Shown here: in pieces, positions 51,981 through 61,651 of the stretch
Position numbering within the stretch: position 1 is the first letter of the stretch
Layout of the letters: every line of letters starts with the position of its first letter
Assembly: GCA_015059905.1 (NCBI GenBank)
Contig: SUZN01000003.1
Span: forward strand, 124,001 to 188,000
Direction: 5' to 3'
Length of the DNA: 64,000 nt
Source of the DNA: Rikenellaceae bacterium
GTDB taxonomy: Bacteria; Bacteroidota; Bacteroidia; Bacteroidales; Rikenellaceae
Notes under the pieces: generated by a model
Databases searched by the model: none
What the model was told of the DNA's origin: nothing
What the model saw: the letters and a program-made list of their open reading frames with translations, nothing else
Program-made: the position numbers and the translations under genes

Positions 51981-52922
51981 ATGTCAAAAGTAACAGTTAT
52001 CGGCGCTGGTATGGTAGGCGCAACTTGCGCTAACGTATTGGCTGCACGCGAGGTAGCAGATGAGGTAGTATTGATTGATATCAAGGAGGGTCTTTCAGAG
52101 GGTAAGATGCTCGATATGTATCAGGCTTCAGCTACAACCGATTTCAAGACAAAGCTCACAGGCTGCACAAACGACTACAAGCAGACAGCTAACTCTGACG
52201 TAGTGGTTGTAACTTCAGGTATTCCACGTAAGCCAGGTATGACTCGCGAGGAGCTTATCGGTACAAACGCAAATATCGTTAAGAGCGTTGTTTCACAGGC
52301 GTTGAAGCACTCTCCAAAGGCTATCTTCGTTATCGTATCTAACCCAATGGATACAATGGCTTACCTTACTTTGAAGTCAACTGATCTTCCAAAGAACCGC
52401 GTAATCGGTATGGGTGGTGCATTGGATTCTTCACGTTTCCGTTGCTACCTGGCAAAGGCTGCCAAGGCTAACATCCACGATGTTGACGGTATGGTTATCG
52501 GCGGTCACGGCGATACAACAATGATTCCTTTGACATCAAAGGCTACAATCAAGGGTGTTCCTGCATCACAGTTCCTCTCAAAGAAAAAGCTCGCACAGGT
52601 TGCTGCCGACACTATGGTAGGTGGTGCTACATTGACAGGTCTGCTCGGCACATCAGCTTGGTATGCTCCAGGCGCAGCTGCTGCATCTGTTGTTGAGGCT
52701 ATCTTGGGTGACCAGAAGCGCATCATCCCTTGCGGTGCTTACCTCCAGGGCGAGTATGGTCAGGATGATATTATGATTGGTGTACCAGTAGTTATCGGTC
52801 GCAAGGGTATCGAGAAGATCGTTAAGATCGACCTTACAGCCGAGGAGCAGGCTGCATTCGAGGCATCTGCTGCTGCTGTTCGCAAGGTAAATCAGATTCT
52901 TTACGATACAAACGCTATCTAA
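51981..52922 (+). CDS. mdh: Malate dehydrogenase (LDH-like type)
   Basis: A 313-residue MDH. NAD-binding GAGMVGATCANVLA, substrate-loop RKPGMTREELIGTNA, VSNPMDTMAYL, and the catalytic His in GGHGDTTMIPL. The Arg-rich loop fits malate rather than lactate. It interconverts oxaloacetate and malate, supplying the fumarase at 25586 in fumarate and succinate fermentation. Its codons lean to GGT/GCT, in keeping with high expression. Confidence 0.96.
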   Translation: MSKVTVIGAGMVGATCANVLAAREVADEVVLIDIKEGLSEGKMLDMYQASATTDFKTKLTGCTNDYKQTANSDVVVVTSGIPRKPGMTREELIGTNANIVKSVVSQALKHSPKAIFVIVSNPMDTMAYLTLKSTDLPKNRVIGMGGALDSSRFRCYLAKAAKANIHDVDGMVIGGHGDTTMIPLTSKATIKGVPASQFLSKKKLAQVAADTMVGGATLTGLLGTSAWYAPGAAAASVVEAILGDQKRIIPCGAYLQGEYGQDDIMIGVPVVIGRKGIEKIVKIDLTAEEQAAFEASAAAVRKVNQILYDTNAI

Positions 52923-52941
52923 TAAGAATAGTTACCACAAT

Positions 52942-52975
52942 AAAACCAGACTCCGCGATGGGTCTGGTTTTTTGT
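52942..52975 (+). terminator. Terminator after mdh
   Basis: AAAACCAGAC / GTCTGGTTTT with loop TCCGCGATGG, followed by T5. Confidence 0.85.
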
Positions 52976-52993
52976 TTTATTCTAATGCAATTC

Positions 52994-53467
52994 CTACCTA
53001 TCAAACAGCTTTACAATCCGTTCAAGCCACAGCTTATCCACCTCATCGAACGTAGCAAGATGCTCGCTGTCAATATCAAGCACCGCCATAATCTCGCCAC
53101 CACGCCACACAGGCACAACTATCTCGCTGCGCGAAAGTGAGCTGCAAGCTATGTGACCAGGAAACTGCTCGACATCCTCAACAACCTGCGTTGCCTGCAT
53201 TTTCCACGCCGTGCCGCAAACACCACGACCATACTTGATGCGGCTGCACGCCAAATCACCCTGAAATGGTGACAGCACAAGCTCCTCACCCACAACGCGA
53301 TAGAAACCTGTCCACCAAAAATGAAACGTGGAGTGAATCATTGCCGCCATATTTGCCATACAAGCAATATCATCACTCTCACCCTCCACAAGTGCCACAA
53401 TCTGACGATAGAGCACCTCATATTTCTCCGTCTTGCCGCCTTGGGCTACAATCAACTCCTCTGCCAT
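52994..53467 (-). CDS. msrC: Free methionine-(R)-sulfoxide reductase (GAF domain)
   Basis: A 157-residue GAF-domain protein of the fRMsr family. The three catalytic cysteines are in LACSRIKYGRGVCGTAW and HIACSSLSRSEIVVPV, as in E. coli MsrC. It reduces free methionine sulfoxide. Its ATG overlaps the stop of the upstream DUF4435 gene by one base (TAATG), so they are co-translated. Confidence 0.9.
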   Translation of the reverse strand: MAEELIVAQGGKTEKYEVLYRQIVALVEGESDDIACMANMAAMIHSTFHFWWTGFYRVVGEELVLSPFQGDLACSRIKYGRGVCGTAWKMQATQVVEDVEQFPGHIACSSLSRSEIVVPVWRGGEIMAVLDIDSEHLATFDEVDKLWLERIVKLFDR

Positions 53468-54528
53468 TATTTCGCGGTTTTAACCTGCACACCCTCACGC
53501 TCGGCGAGAATCTTATCGACTGTTTTATTGATATAGTTTTCGATATCTGCCTTCAGCTTTTGATACAGCGGGCACGAGGTGTAGTTCTCGTTATCAAGCA
53601 ACACATCGCGCGTCGAGCGCAACGTGTTGATATAGTTACTCAACTCATTCTTTAGCGGCAGACCCGTCTTGCTCGATGAGTTAATCTTCGCAATCGACAT
53701 CTGACGCAGACGGTCGCAGACAGCATTCAGGACAATAATCACCACATTATCCATCAGCGTGTGACCGTGCATAAAGAGATAGGTATTCTCGGGCTCAACC
53801 CCCTTCTCGCGCAAGTATGCAGCAAACGACGGCATCTCTGCTGCCATACGGGGATTCTGCTGTTCAAGACGAGCCAACTTGCGGTTCACCTGACGCTCCA
53901 GCCACGCAATGGTGTCGGCGCCATTGTTCTCGATTTCGAGGTAACCCAGACGCACTGCATTCTTGAAATCAACCAGCGGAAAGACTGCTTCATAGGAGAG
54001 CTGCGCCGAGTAGGCATACCACAAGAAGAGAGGATATATCGTGCGAGAATATGCCGTCATAAACTCCACAAAATCAAAGATATGAGTATCGTTCTTGGTC
54101 GCCTTTACACAGACATTGTGCAACGATGGAGCATAACACAGATAGTTCTCCGTAGCGTAGGTGTAGGTATGAAACATAAACTCCGCCTCGCATATCTCCT
54201 TCGCCTGCGGAGTTCTGTCGCCAAAGAGATAATCGAAGTCGGAATCCACGCAGAGCAACATCTTCTCCGACGAGCGCGGAATCATCGACATCAGCACCTT
54301 CTTACCCTTTGGCAGATCCTCACGGTTGGGTACCGAGATCTCAAAACGCAGATATGGGTTGTCGAAATGGTCAAAAATAGCACGCCAGAAGGCCACATCC
54401 TCATAGCCCTCGACATAGACATTCACCTTCTCGCGCCCATCGTCCACCTCGATGGGTGGCACGAAATATTGCGCTTGCTGCTGTGCCTGATATCTATTTT
54501 TTATTTTTTCAGCTCTTGAACGTTTCAT
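53467..54528 (-). CDS. DUF4435 (Toprim-like) protein
   Basis: A 353-residue DUF4435-type protein. It contains the Toprim-like pair: VYVEGYEDVAFWRAIF (Glu/Asp motif) and LLCVDSDFDYL (the DxD motif), the core of the nuclease/primase-like fold found in OLD-type proteins. The middle (about 120-230) is unlike known domains, and the C-terminus is helical with a KLKADIENYINKTVDKI segment. The preferred start is ATG 54528 (MKRSRAEKIKNRYQ); a TTG 7 codons upstream is less likely. In some genomes DUF4435 genes pair with ATPases in defence loci; here there is no ATPase neighbour. Function unknown. Confidence 0.7.
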   Translation of the reverse strand: MKRSRAEKIKNRYQAQQQAQYFVPPIEVDDGREKVNVYVEGYEDVAFWRAIFDHFDNPYLRFEISVPNREDLPKGKKVLMSMIPRSSEKMLLCVDSDFDYLFGDRTPQAKEICEAEFMFHTYTYATENYLCYAPSLHNVCVKATKNDTHIFDFVEFMTAYSRTIYPLFLWYAYSAQLSYEAVFPLVDFKNAVRLGYLEIENNGADTIAWLERQVNRKLARLEQQNPRMAAEMPSFAAYLREKGVEPENTYLFMHGHTLMDNVVIIVLNAVCDRLRQMSIAKINSSSKTGLPLKNELSNYINTLRSTRDVLLDNENYTSCPLYQKLKADIENYINKTVDKILAEREGVQVKTAK

Positions 54529-54554
54529 AATTTGTTGTAAATATAACAATTTTG

Positions 54555-54562
54555 TATTTTTG
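54555..54562 (+). promoter_or_regulatory. Candidate promoter of the SUI1 gene, -7 TATTTTTG
   Basis: Fits TAnnTTTG, 84 bp before ATG 54647, in the gap with the divergent DUF4435 gene. Confidence 0.45.
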
Positions 54563-54646
54563 TACCAAATATTAACAGACTATTTAGAGGGGAAATCGCT
54601 CTTCGGAACAATTTTTTCACGGTTTTCCCGATTATAAGTTAGCAAT

Positions 54647-54988
54647 ATGAACGATTGGAAAGAGCGTTTGGGTATGGTCTATTCGACCAACCCCGACTTT
54701 GAATACACCACAAGCGAGGAGCCAGAGCAGGCAACACTCCCTCCAGCGCAGCAGAACCTGCGCGTGTGGCTTGATAGAAAGCAGCGCGGCGGCAAGACGG
54801 TGACTCTGGTCAAGGGTTTTGTCGGCACCGACGACGACCTTACGGAGCTTGGACGTATGCTCAAGAGCCGTTGTGGCGTGGGTGGCTCGGCAAAGGATGG
54901 CGAGATTATCATTCAGGGCGACCATCGTGACCGTGTGGTGGAGTTGCTCACTGCGGCGGGCTACAAGTGCAAGAAGGCGGGTAACTAA
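54647..54988 (+). CDS. SUI1/YciH-family translation factor
   Basis: A 113-residue protein with a C-terminal eIF1/SUI1 domain: LRVWLDRKQRGGKTVTLVKG, GTDDDLTELGRMLKSRCGVG and GSAKDGEIIIQGDHRDRVVE. The N-terminal 35 residues are a variable extension. It resembles eukaryotic eIF1 and E. coli YciH, which can influence start-codon choice. It lies 2 bp before the large metallopeptidase-like gene and is likely co-transcribed. Confidence 0.9.
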   Translation: MNDWKERLGMVYSTNPDFEYTTSEEPEQATLPPAQQNLRVWLDRKQRGGKTVTLVKGFVGTDDDLTELGRMLKSRCGVGGSAKDGEIIIQGDHRDRVVELLTAAGYKCKKAGN

Positions 54989-54990
54989 CA

Positions 54991-57960
54991 ATGTTAAAGG
55001 GCATAAAAATAAAGTCTTTCGCCATAACGCTTATTCTTGTGATGAGCGTCACACTCTCTTATGCCCAATATTATAGCTGGGGTGCAGACCCTGCACGTCT
55101 AAAGTGGATGGAGTCAAAGGGCGAGCGCGCAAGTGTCATCTATCCTCGCTCGACAGAGCGCATAGGTCTTACAACACTCTACCTGACGGAGCAGATACGC
55201 CCCTACATCAACTACGGTTTTACGCTCCCGCCGCTTGATATTCCGTTTGTTATCCACCCCGAGAATATGAGTTCCAACGGCTTGGTTATGTGGCTGCCAA
55301 AACGTGTGGAGTTCCTCTCCTCGCCATCAATCGACAGCTACTCAATGCCTTGGCTCAAGCAACTCGTGGCTCACGAGTATCGCCACGCAGCGCAATACAA
55401 CAACCTCAATGTCGGGTTTATCAAGTTTTTAAGTTACATTCTGGGCGAACAAAGTTCCACCATCGGTTTGATATTTATGCCGCTATGGATGATGGAGGGC
55501 GATGCCACGATGTGCGAGACACAGGCTTCGTCGTTTGGTCGTGCCCTGCAACCGAGCTTCACGCTGGAGTATCGCGCGATGGGCAACATAGCTGAAAAAT
55601 ACCGCAACAGCGATAAGTTCTTCTGCGGCTCCTACCGCGACTTCATCCCCGACCACTACAAATTGGGCTACCAGATGGTGGCACACGGCAATGACCTGGT
55701 GGGCAGGGTGATGGCAAACGATATGGCATCCTACGGAGCGCGTCATCCCTGGATGATTATCTCCGAGGGGTGGCGAATGAAACGTCTGTTCGGCTTCTCG
55801 GTAAAGACACTGTTTCGCTCAACATTCTCCTCGCTTAACACATTCTGGAACGACCTGCCACACGTCGAAAACAGCACTTCGCCAACTGCCGCACCCGCAA
55901 GAAGCAGCTACACCACATACTCCGACCCTGTGTGGGTGGATGGCAAAATCATATCGCTCAAAAAGAGCCTTGACGAGCCCAGCCAGATAGTCGCATTAGA
56001 CCCCGTAACGGGCAGCGAACAGCGTCTATGTTTTACGGGCAGCGTCTCAACACGTCCCATATACGACAAGATAAACAACCGCTTGTGGTGGACGGAGTAT
56101 CGTCGAAGCGTGATGTTTGAGCAGAAGGTAAAATCGAGTCTATGCTACCTTGACCTCGGCAACAAGCTCCCTCGCACAGCCAATATGCAGCGCAAAAACA
56201 TCCTCTACCCCACCCCTGACGACGAGGGAGGTCTGGCGTGGATAGAGTACGAAAGCAGCGGAACATATTCGTTCCACCACCGATTGTGTGACGGCACAGA
56301 GCACTCATTCTCAATACTTTTCGGCAACGAGATACACTCCTTGGCGTGGGATAACACAACACGCGCCCACTACTGCATCGTAACCTCCGACAAGGGTATG
56401 CACATTGCAAAGATAGACTCCGAGCATAAGCTCTCGCCTCTAACCAAACCCGCCTATATCACCATTAGCAAGCTACGCGCTGCTGATGGCAAGCTCTACT
56501 TCGGCTCGATTGCTTCGGGTAAGGATGAGGCGCACTGCATAGACCTGCACTCAGGCAAGGAGTATCAACTCTCTGCCTCTACCTACGGCTCATTTGACCC
56601 TGCGCCAACCACAGATGGACATATTGTAATGACCACCTACGACTCCTTGGGCTACTACCCCGCGTGGCAGCAAGCCGAGAAGTCACAGGGCGAGGTGGCG
56701 TACTCTTCACTCCCCCGCAACGTAGTAAATCCCCCTCACACCGAGTGGGGCATAATAAACCTTGACACGGTGAGCATCACACCACCGCAGGAGAAGATGT
56801 CGGCGACAGCGCAAAAAACCCGTCGCTACCGCAAGGCAGCAACGCTGTTTAACCTGCATAGCTGGGCTCCTCTCTCCTACGACCCGTTCTCGTTGAGCGA
56901 GGGCGACATCACAATGAATGTAGGTGCTACGGTGATGACCCAAAACCTGCTTTCGTCGATGCAGGGCTTCTTCACATACGGATATAGCGGCAAACAGGGG
57001 CATATCATCAAGGGCTCGCTGCGCTACTATGGTCTGGGTCCCACCATCAGTCTTAACGTCAGCTACGGAGGTCATCAGAACATATACCCCGTATATACCT
57101 ACAACCCCGACAAGCACGAGATAGAGCTGCCCGAGGCACCAACGCGCGGCAGATACTACTCCATCGGTGCCGACCTCTCGTTCCCGCTGATGTTTCAGCG
57201 CGGCTACCACACGCGCTACCTGATAGCCTCGGCAGGCTGGGAGTTCTCCAACGGACTTATCGCCAACACGGGTAAACTGAAATTCGACGATGGCATAAGC
57301 AACGTGGCGACAATCGGATATAGCCGAGGTCTGCACCTCACGCAGTTCTCGCTCACATATCAGGATATGGTGCGTGCGGCACATCGTGACTTCGCTCCGC
57401 CCTGGGGCGTAACGGCTTCGGCAACCTACGCCACAAACCCGCACAACGGCAACTTCAGCGACCTGGTGGCGCTCTATGCAAAGATTTATACCCCTGGCTT
57501 TATGCCCCATAACAGCCTCACGCTGGCTGTGGCATACCAGAACTCATTTGGCGGCTACAAGAGCAATGATGCAGTGTCGGCATTGAGTTTCAAATCGACC
57601 AAGCTGCTGCCTCGTGGTTTCGACTCAAGCCAGATTCACAACCACAACTATATGGCAATGTCGCTCAATTATCAGTTACCCGTATGCTACCCCGATGGCG
57701 GCTGGCAAGGCATTCTCTATTTCAAGCGCATACGCCTGAACGCAGGTTTCGACCTCGCTCGCTTCCAAGCTCCCATATTCTATCAGGAGGGTAAGGTTGG
57801 GCACGAGTGGCACAATCTGCACGCCTACGGTGGCGACATCATTCTGGACATAAACCTGCTCAACCAGCCTGCGTCAGCCACCACAGCCCTCAAACTCTCG
57901 TTCTACCAGCCAAGCGAGGGAAGTTTCTACTTCTCGGCAGGCGTGGAACTCCCATTTTAG
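54991..57960 (+). CDS. Large envelope protein: HExxH peptidase domain, beta-propeller, C-terminal beta-barrel
   Basis: A 989-residue protein with a signal peptide (SYAQYY, near residue 25). N-terminal part: a gluzincin-like site HEYRHAAQYNN (His128, Glu129, His132) and WMMEGDATMCET with Glu169, like M1-type WLNEGFA. Middle (about 290-620): repeated short beta-strands with SDPVWVDGKIISLKKS, EDGLAWIEYESS and AHYCIVTSDKG-like blades, as in TolB/WD40 propellers. C-terminal third (about 640-989): transmembrane strands with aromatic belts (TYGYSGKQGHIIKGSLRYYG, ATIGYSRGLHLTQFSLTY) ending FYFSAGVELPF, with terminal Phe. The order suggests an outer-membrane anchored peptidase. Function unknown. Confidence 0.7.
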   Translation: MLKGIKIKSFAITLILVMSVTLSYAQYYSWGADPARLKWMESKGERASVIYPRSTERIGLTTLYLTEQIRPYINYGFTLPPLDIPFVIHPENMSSNGLVMWLPKRVEFLSSPSIDSYSMPWLKQLVAHEYRHAAQYNNLNVGFIKFLSYILGEQSSTIGLIFMPLWMMEGDATMCETQASSFGRALQPSFTLEYRAMGNIAEKYRNSDKFFCGSYRDFIPDHYKLGYQMVAHGNDLVGRVMANDMASYGARHPWMIISEGWRMKRLFGFSVKTLFRSTFSSLNTFWNDLPHVENSTSPTAAPARSSYTTYSDPVWVDGKIISLKKSLDEPSQIVALDPVTGSEQRLCFTGSVSTRPIYDKINNRLWWTEYRRSVMFEQKVKSSLCYLDLGNKLPRTANMQRKNILYPTPDDEGGLAWIEYESSGTYSFHHRLCDGTEHSFSILFGNEIHSLAWDNTTRAHYCIVTSDKGMHIAKIDSEHKLSPLTKPAYITISKLRAADGKLYFGSIASGKDEAHCIDLHSGKEYQLSASTYGSFDPAPTTDGHIVMTTYDSLGYYPAWQQAEKSQGEVAYSSLPRNVVNPPHTEWGIINLDTVSITPPQEKMSATAQKTRRYRKAATLFNLHSWAPLSYDPFSLSEGDITMNVGATVMTQNLLSSMQGFFTYGYSGKQGHIIKGSLRYYGLGPTISLNVSYGGHQNIYPVYTYNPDKHEIELPEAPTRGRYYSIGADLSFPLMFQRGYHTRYLIASAGWEFSNGLIANTGKLKFDDGISNVATIGYSRGLHLTQFSLTYQDMVRAAHRDFAPPWGVTASATYATNPHNGNFSDLVALYAKIYTPGFMPHNSLTLAVAYQNSFGGYKSNDAVSALSFKSTKLLPRGFDSSQIHNHNYMAMSLNYQLPVCYPDGGWQGILYFKRIRLNAGFDLARFQAPIFYQEGKVGHEWHNLHAYGGDIILDINLLNQPASATTALKLSFYQPSEGSFYFSAGVELPF

Positions 57961-58022
57961 CAAGAGAGTACACCTCTACCACACACATTCAATCTCAATT
58001 TGAGGGAAACCCATTTAATCTA

Positions 58023-58142
58023 AAAAGTATATAAGGAGAGATATTTCAAGGCTTGCGAAGCCCGAAAAAACACAGCATACTAAACGTATGTGAGGATTTT
58101 GAGGGCGAGTATAACGCAGAAATCGCCTTATTATACACGTTC
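58023..58142 (+). repeat. 120-bp structured interspersed element, copy 2
   Basis: Gap-free alignment to 27260-27379. Shared blocks AAGGCTTGCGAAG and TTTTGAGGGCGAGTATAACG. The central hairpin is CATACtaaacGTATG (58076-58090) where copy 1 has TTTACtgagtGTAAA, so two base pairs changed together. Left end GTATATAAGG, right end CCTTATTATAC pair with a bulge. Confidence 0.75.
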
Positions 58143-58169
58143 AATTTTGAATTTTGAATTATAATATCG

Positions 58170-58177
58170 TATCTTTG
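58170..58177 (+). promoter_or_regulatory. PBP1A promoter, -7 TATCTTTG
   Basis: Exact -7 match 31 bp before ATG 58209, directly after the 120-bp element. Confidence 0.72.
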
Positions 58178-58208
58178 TACGTTGGTAATAAGCGTATTTA
58201 ATTAAACT

Positions 58209-60614
58209 ATGGATATAAAAGGTTTTTTCAACGATAAGCGTAAGGTTGTCAAGCTGATGTGGGTCGCGGTGATGACCCCTGTGGTAATCCTTTTTCTGAT
58301 GCTCTTCCTGGCGGCGGCAGGCGTATTTGGTCGTATGCCATCGTTTGAGGAGCTGGAGAATCCCAAAAGCAACCTCGCAACAGAGATTTACGGCGACAAT
58401 GGTCACGTCATCGGCACATTCTTCGTGCAGAACCGTTCCTATGTGCAGTATGAGGAGCTTTTTCCACAGGACTCTACAAAGCATATCTCTTTGGACGGTC
58501 ACGTCGTTCCTCCCGTTGTGGCGGCACTCATCGCAACAGAGGACGAGCGTTTCCGCAGCCACTCGGGTATTGATATCCCTTCGCTGTTCCGTGTGGGTAT
58601 CAAGACTATCGCCCTGCGCGACCACTCACAGGGAGGTGGCTCAACCATCACACAGCAGCTGGCTAAAAACCTCTTCCCTCGTGACACAGTGCGCGACAGA
58701 GGCAAGATTGGTCGCACGATGAAGCTCGTGCAGTCGAAGTTCAAGGAGTGGATTACAGCCCTGAAGTTGGAGCACAACTACACCAAGGAGGAGATTGCAG
58801 CGATGTATCTCAACACGGTTGCCTACGGCTCAAACGCCTACGGTATCAAGTCGGCAGCGAGCACCTTCTTTGGTAAGTCACCCAACGAGTTGAACATTCA
58901 GGAGGCAGCAATGTTGGTGGGTGTGGTGAATGCCCCTACGCGCTACTCGCCCGTGCGTAACCCCGAGAACGCAATGGCTCGCCGCAACCTGGTAATCAAC
59001 CGTATGCGTAAGGTGGGAGCTATCTCACGCCAGATGTGCGACTCACTCACGGCGTTGCCCATCACGTTGAACTACAAGCCTATCTCTCACAACGAGGGCG
59101 AGGCGACCTATTTCCGCGAGATGTTGCGTAATGTAATGAACGCCAAGCGCCCTGTGCGCCGACAGTTCCTTACAGATTGGGACTATGAGCAGGCGGTAAA
59201 GGAGTATGATGAAAATCCTCTGTACGGCTGGTGTCTGAAGAATCAGAAGGCAGATGGTACGCCATACAACATCTACCGCGATGGTCTGCGTATCTACACC
59301 ACCATCAACCCTACGATGCAGCGTTATGCCGAGGAGGCTGTGCAGAAGCAGATGGAGAGCGTCATCCAGCCCCGTATGGACCGTCAGGTGAAAGCTACGG
59401 GAGTACTCTTCCAGGATACTACACCCGAGGAGCGCGAGGCAATAATCAAGCGCGCGATGAAGAACTCCGACCGCTACCGCGAGATGAAGAAGGCGGGCGC
59501 AACGGAGAAGGAGATATTTGCGTCGTTTAACGAAAAGTGCGAGATGCGCGTCTTTACCTTCAAGGGCGAGCGCGACACCGTTATGTCACCACGCGACTCA
59601 ATTCTCCACCACAAGCGCATTATGCGCGCCAGCATCGTGGCGATGGACCCTCGCTCGGGTCATGTGAAGGTATATGTCGGAGGTCCTAACTTCCGCTACT
59701 TCAAGTACGATATGGCAAAGCAGGGTAAGCGTCAGATTGGCTCTACGGTAAAGCCATTCATCTACACCTTCGCCATCGACCAGCTCGGTCTTACACCTTG
59801 CACCTACGCACCAAACCTCCCCGTGTCGATTGAGACTCCAGCAGGTATCTGGTCGCCAAAAGAGGCGGGCAAGGTGGAGTATGACGGCGTGCAGCATCCT
59901 CTCTATTGGGGCTTGGCAAACTCACGCAACAACTACTCGGCGTGGATTATGAAGCAGGCGAAGCAGCCAGAGACGGTGGCTGACTTCCTCCACAATATGG
60001 GTATCAAGAGTTACATCTACCCCGCTTATGCGCTGTGTCTGGGTGCTTTCGAGTCGAATGTGTTTGAGTTGGTCAGCGCCTACTCTACGTTTGTGAACGA
60101 GGGTGTGCATATCGACCCAATATTCGTCACTCGCATCGAGGACCGTCAGGGCAACCTCATCTCGAGCTTCATTCCACAGTCGCAGGATGCAGTGAACAAA
60201 CACACAGCCTACACTATGCTCACTATGCTTGAGCGTGTGATTACGGCAGGTACGGGAGGTCGTCTTGCTTGGCAATTCGGTATGGAGAATATGGATATTG
60301 GCGGTAAGACGGGTACGTCAAACGAGAACCGCGACGCGTGGTTTATGTGCGTAACGCCTACACTCGTAGCAGGCTCGTGGGTAGGTGGCGAGGACCAGTC
60401 GGTACACTTGAGTTCGGCAGGTGAGGGTAGCGTGATGGCGTTGCCTATCGTGGGCGAGTTCTTAAAACGCGCCTATGCTGACCCACGTCTGGGCTTGAGC
60501 CGCAATGCCAAGTTCTCACGCCCCGAGGGTTGGGAGTCTTATGACTGTCCGAAGGAGCTGGAGGGCACGGAGACCATACAGCAACAGGCTGCTCCAGATG
60601 AGTTTTTTGATTAA
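58209..60614 (+). CDS. ponA: Penicillin-binding protein 1A (bifunctional)
   Basis: An 801-residue class A PBP with a membrane anchor (about 18-38, VAVMTPVVILFLMLFLAAAG). GT51 transglycosylase: ATEDERFRSHSGID and GGSTITQQLAKNLFP, with the catalytic Glu in EDERF. Transpeptidase: GSTVKPFIYTF (SxxK), SRNNYSAW (SxN), GGKTGTSNENRDAWF (KTG). It polymerises and cross-links peptidoglycan, using meso-diaminopimelate made by the dapD/asd route. The C-terminal tail is acidic and Gln-rich. Confidence 0.96.
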   Translation: MDIKGFFNDKRKVVKLMWVAVMTPVVILFLMLFLAAAGVFGRMPSFEELENPKSNLATEIYGDNGHVIGTFFVQNRSYVQYEELFPQDSTKHISLDGHVVPPVVAALIATEDERFRSHSGIDIPSLFRVGIKTIALRDHSQGGGSTITQQLAKNLFPRDTVRDRGKIGRTMKLVQSKFKEWITALKLEHNYTKEEIAAMYLNTVAYGSNAYGIKSAASTFFGKSPNELNIQEAAMLVGVVNAPTRYSPVRNPENAMARRNLVINRMRKVGAISRQMCDSLTALPITLNYKPISHNEGEATYFREMLRNVMNAKRPVRRQFLTDWDYEQAVKEYDENPLYGWCLKNQKADGTPYNIYRDGLRIYTTINPTMQRYAEEAVQKQMESVIQPRMDRQVKATGVLFQDTTPEEREAIIKRAMKNSDRYREMKKAGATEKEIFASFNEKCEMRVFTFKGERDTVMSPRDSILHHKRIMRASIVAMDPRSGHVKVYVGGPNFRYFKYDMAKQGKRQIGSTVKPFIYTFAIDQLGLTPCTYAPNLPVSIETPAGIWSPKEAGKVEYDGVQHPLYWGLANSRNNYSAWIMKQAKQPETVADFLHNMGIKSYIYPAYALCLGAFESNVFELVSAYSTFVNEGVHIDPIFVTRIEDRQGNLISSFIPQSQDAVNKHTAYTMLTMLERVITAGTGGRLAWQFGMENMDIGGKTGTSNENRDAWFMCVTPTLVAGSWVGGEDQSVHLSSAGEGSVMALPIVGEFLKRAYADPRLGLSRNAKFSRPEGWESYDCPKELEGTETIQQQAAPDEFFD

Positions 60615-60641
60615 AGGTTAGGTTAATAATATCACAGAATT

Positions 60642-61649
60642 ATGAAGATTGCTATCGTAGGCGCAAGTGGCGCCGTAGGTCAGGAGTTCCTGACCATCCT
60701 GAACGAGAGAAAGGATTTCCCCATCGACGAGCTGGTGCTGTTCGGCTCACAGCGTAGTGCGGGAACGAAATATATGTTTCGTGGCAAGGAGATTGAGGTG
60801 AAGCTCCTGCAGCATAACGATGACTTTAAGGATGTCGATATCGCCCTTACGTCGGCTGGAGGCTCTACATCGGTGGAGTTTGCAGAGACCATCACCAAGC
60901 ACGGTACGCTGATGATTGACAACTCGTCGGCATTCCGTATGGATAAGGATGTGCCGCTGGTTGTGCCCGAGGTAAACCCCGAGGATGCACTCAACGCACC
61001 TCGCAACATCATCGCCAACCCCAACTGCACCACCATCCAGATGGTTGTGGCACTGAACGCTATCGAGAAGGTATCTCACATCAAGCGTGTTCACGTTGCG
61101 ACATACCAGTCGGCAAGTGGCGGCGGCGCACAGGCTATGGCGGAGCTGAAGAAGCAGAACGAGCAGTTGGTTGCAGGCGAGGAGCCAACGGTAAACAAGT
61201 TCGCATATCAGCTGGCATACAATGTAATTCCTCACATCGACGTATTCACCGAGAACGACTACACCAAGGAGGAGATGAAGATGTATAACGAGACACAGAA
61301 GATTATGCACTCCGACATCAAGGTGTCGGCAACGTGTGTACGTGTACCTGTTATGCGTGCCCACTCGGAGAGTATTTGGGTGGAGACCGAGCGTGAGATT
61401 TCGCCAGAGGAGGCTCGCAAGGCATTTGCCGAGGCAGAGGGCGTTGTTTTGATGGACGAGCCAGCAGAGAAGATCTACCCTATGCCACTCTTCATCGCTG
61501 GCAAGGATCCTGTATATGTAGGTCGCATCCGCAAGGATATAAGCCGCGAGAATGGTCTTACATTCTGGTGTGTAGCCGACCAGATTAAGAAGGGTGCAGC
61601 GCTTAATGCTGTGCAGATTGCCGAGTGGATAATCAAGAATAAACAATAG
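60642..61649 (+). CDS. asd: Aspartate-semialdehyde dehydrogenase
   Basis: A 335-residue Asd, second step of the aspartate pathway. NADP-binding [14 protein letters not shown], the catalytic cysteine in [13 protein letters not shown], and substrate residues in [12 protein letters not shown] and [15 protein letters not shown]. Starts 27 bp after the PBP1A gene and is followed by a PH-domain gene after 2 bp. Confidence 0.96.
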   Translation: MKIAIVGASGAVGQEFLTILNERKDFPIDELVLFGSQRSAGTKYMFRGKEIEVKLLQHNDDFKDVDIALTSAGGSTSVEFAETITKHGTLMIDNSSAFRMDKDVPLVVPEVNPEDALNAPRNIIANPNCTTIQMVVALNAIEKVSHIKRVHVATYQSASGGGAQAMAELKKQNEQLVAGEEPTVNKFAYQLAYNVIPHIDVFTENDYTKEEMKMYNETQKIMHSDIKVSATCVRVPVMRAHSESIWVETEREISPEEARKAFAEAEGVVLMDEPAEKIYPMPLFIAGKDPVYVGRIRKDISRENGLTFWCVADQIKKGAALNAVQIAEWIIKNKQ

Positions 61650-61651
61650 AT

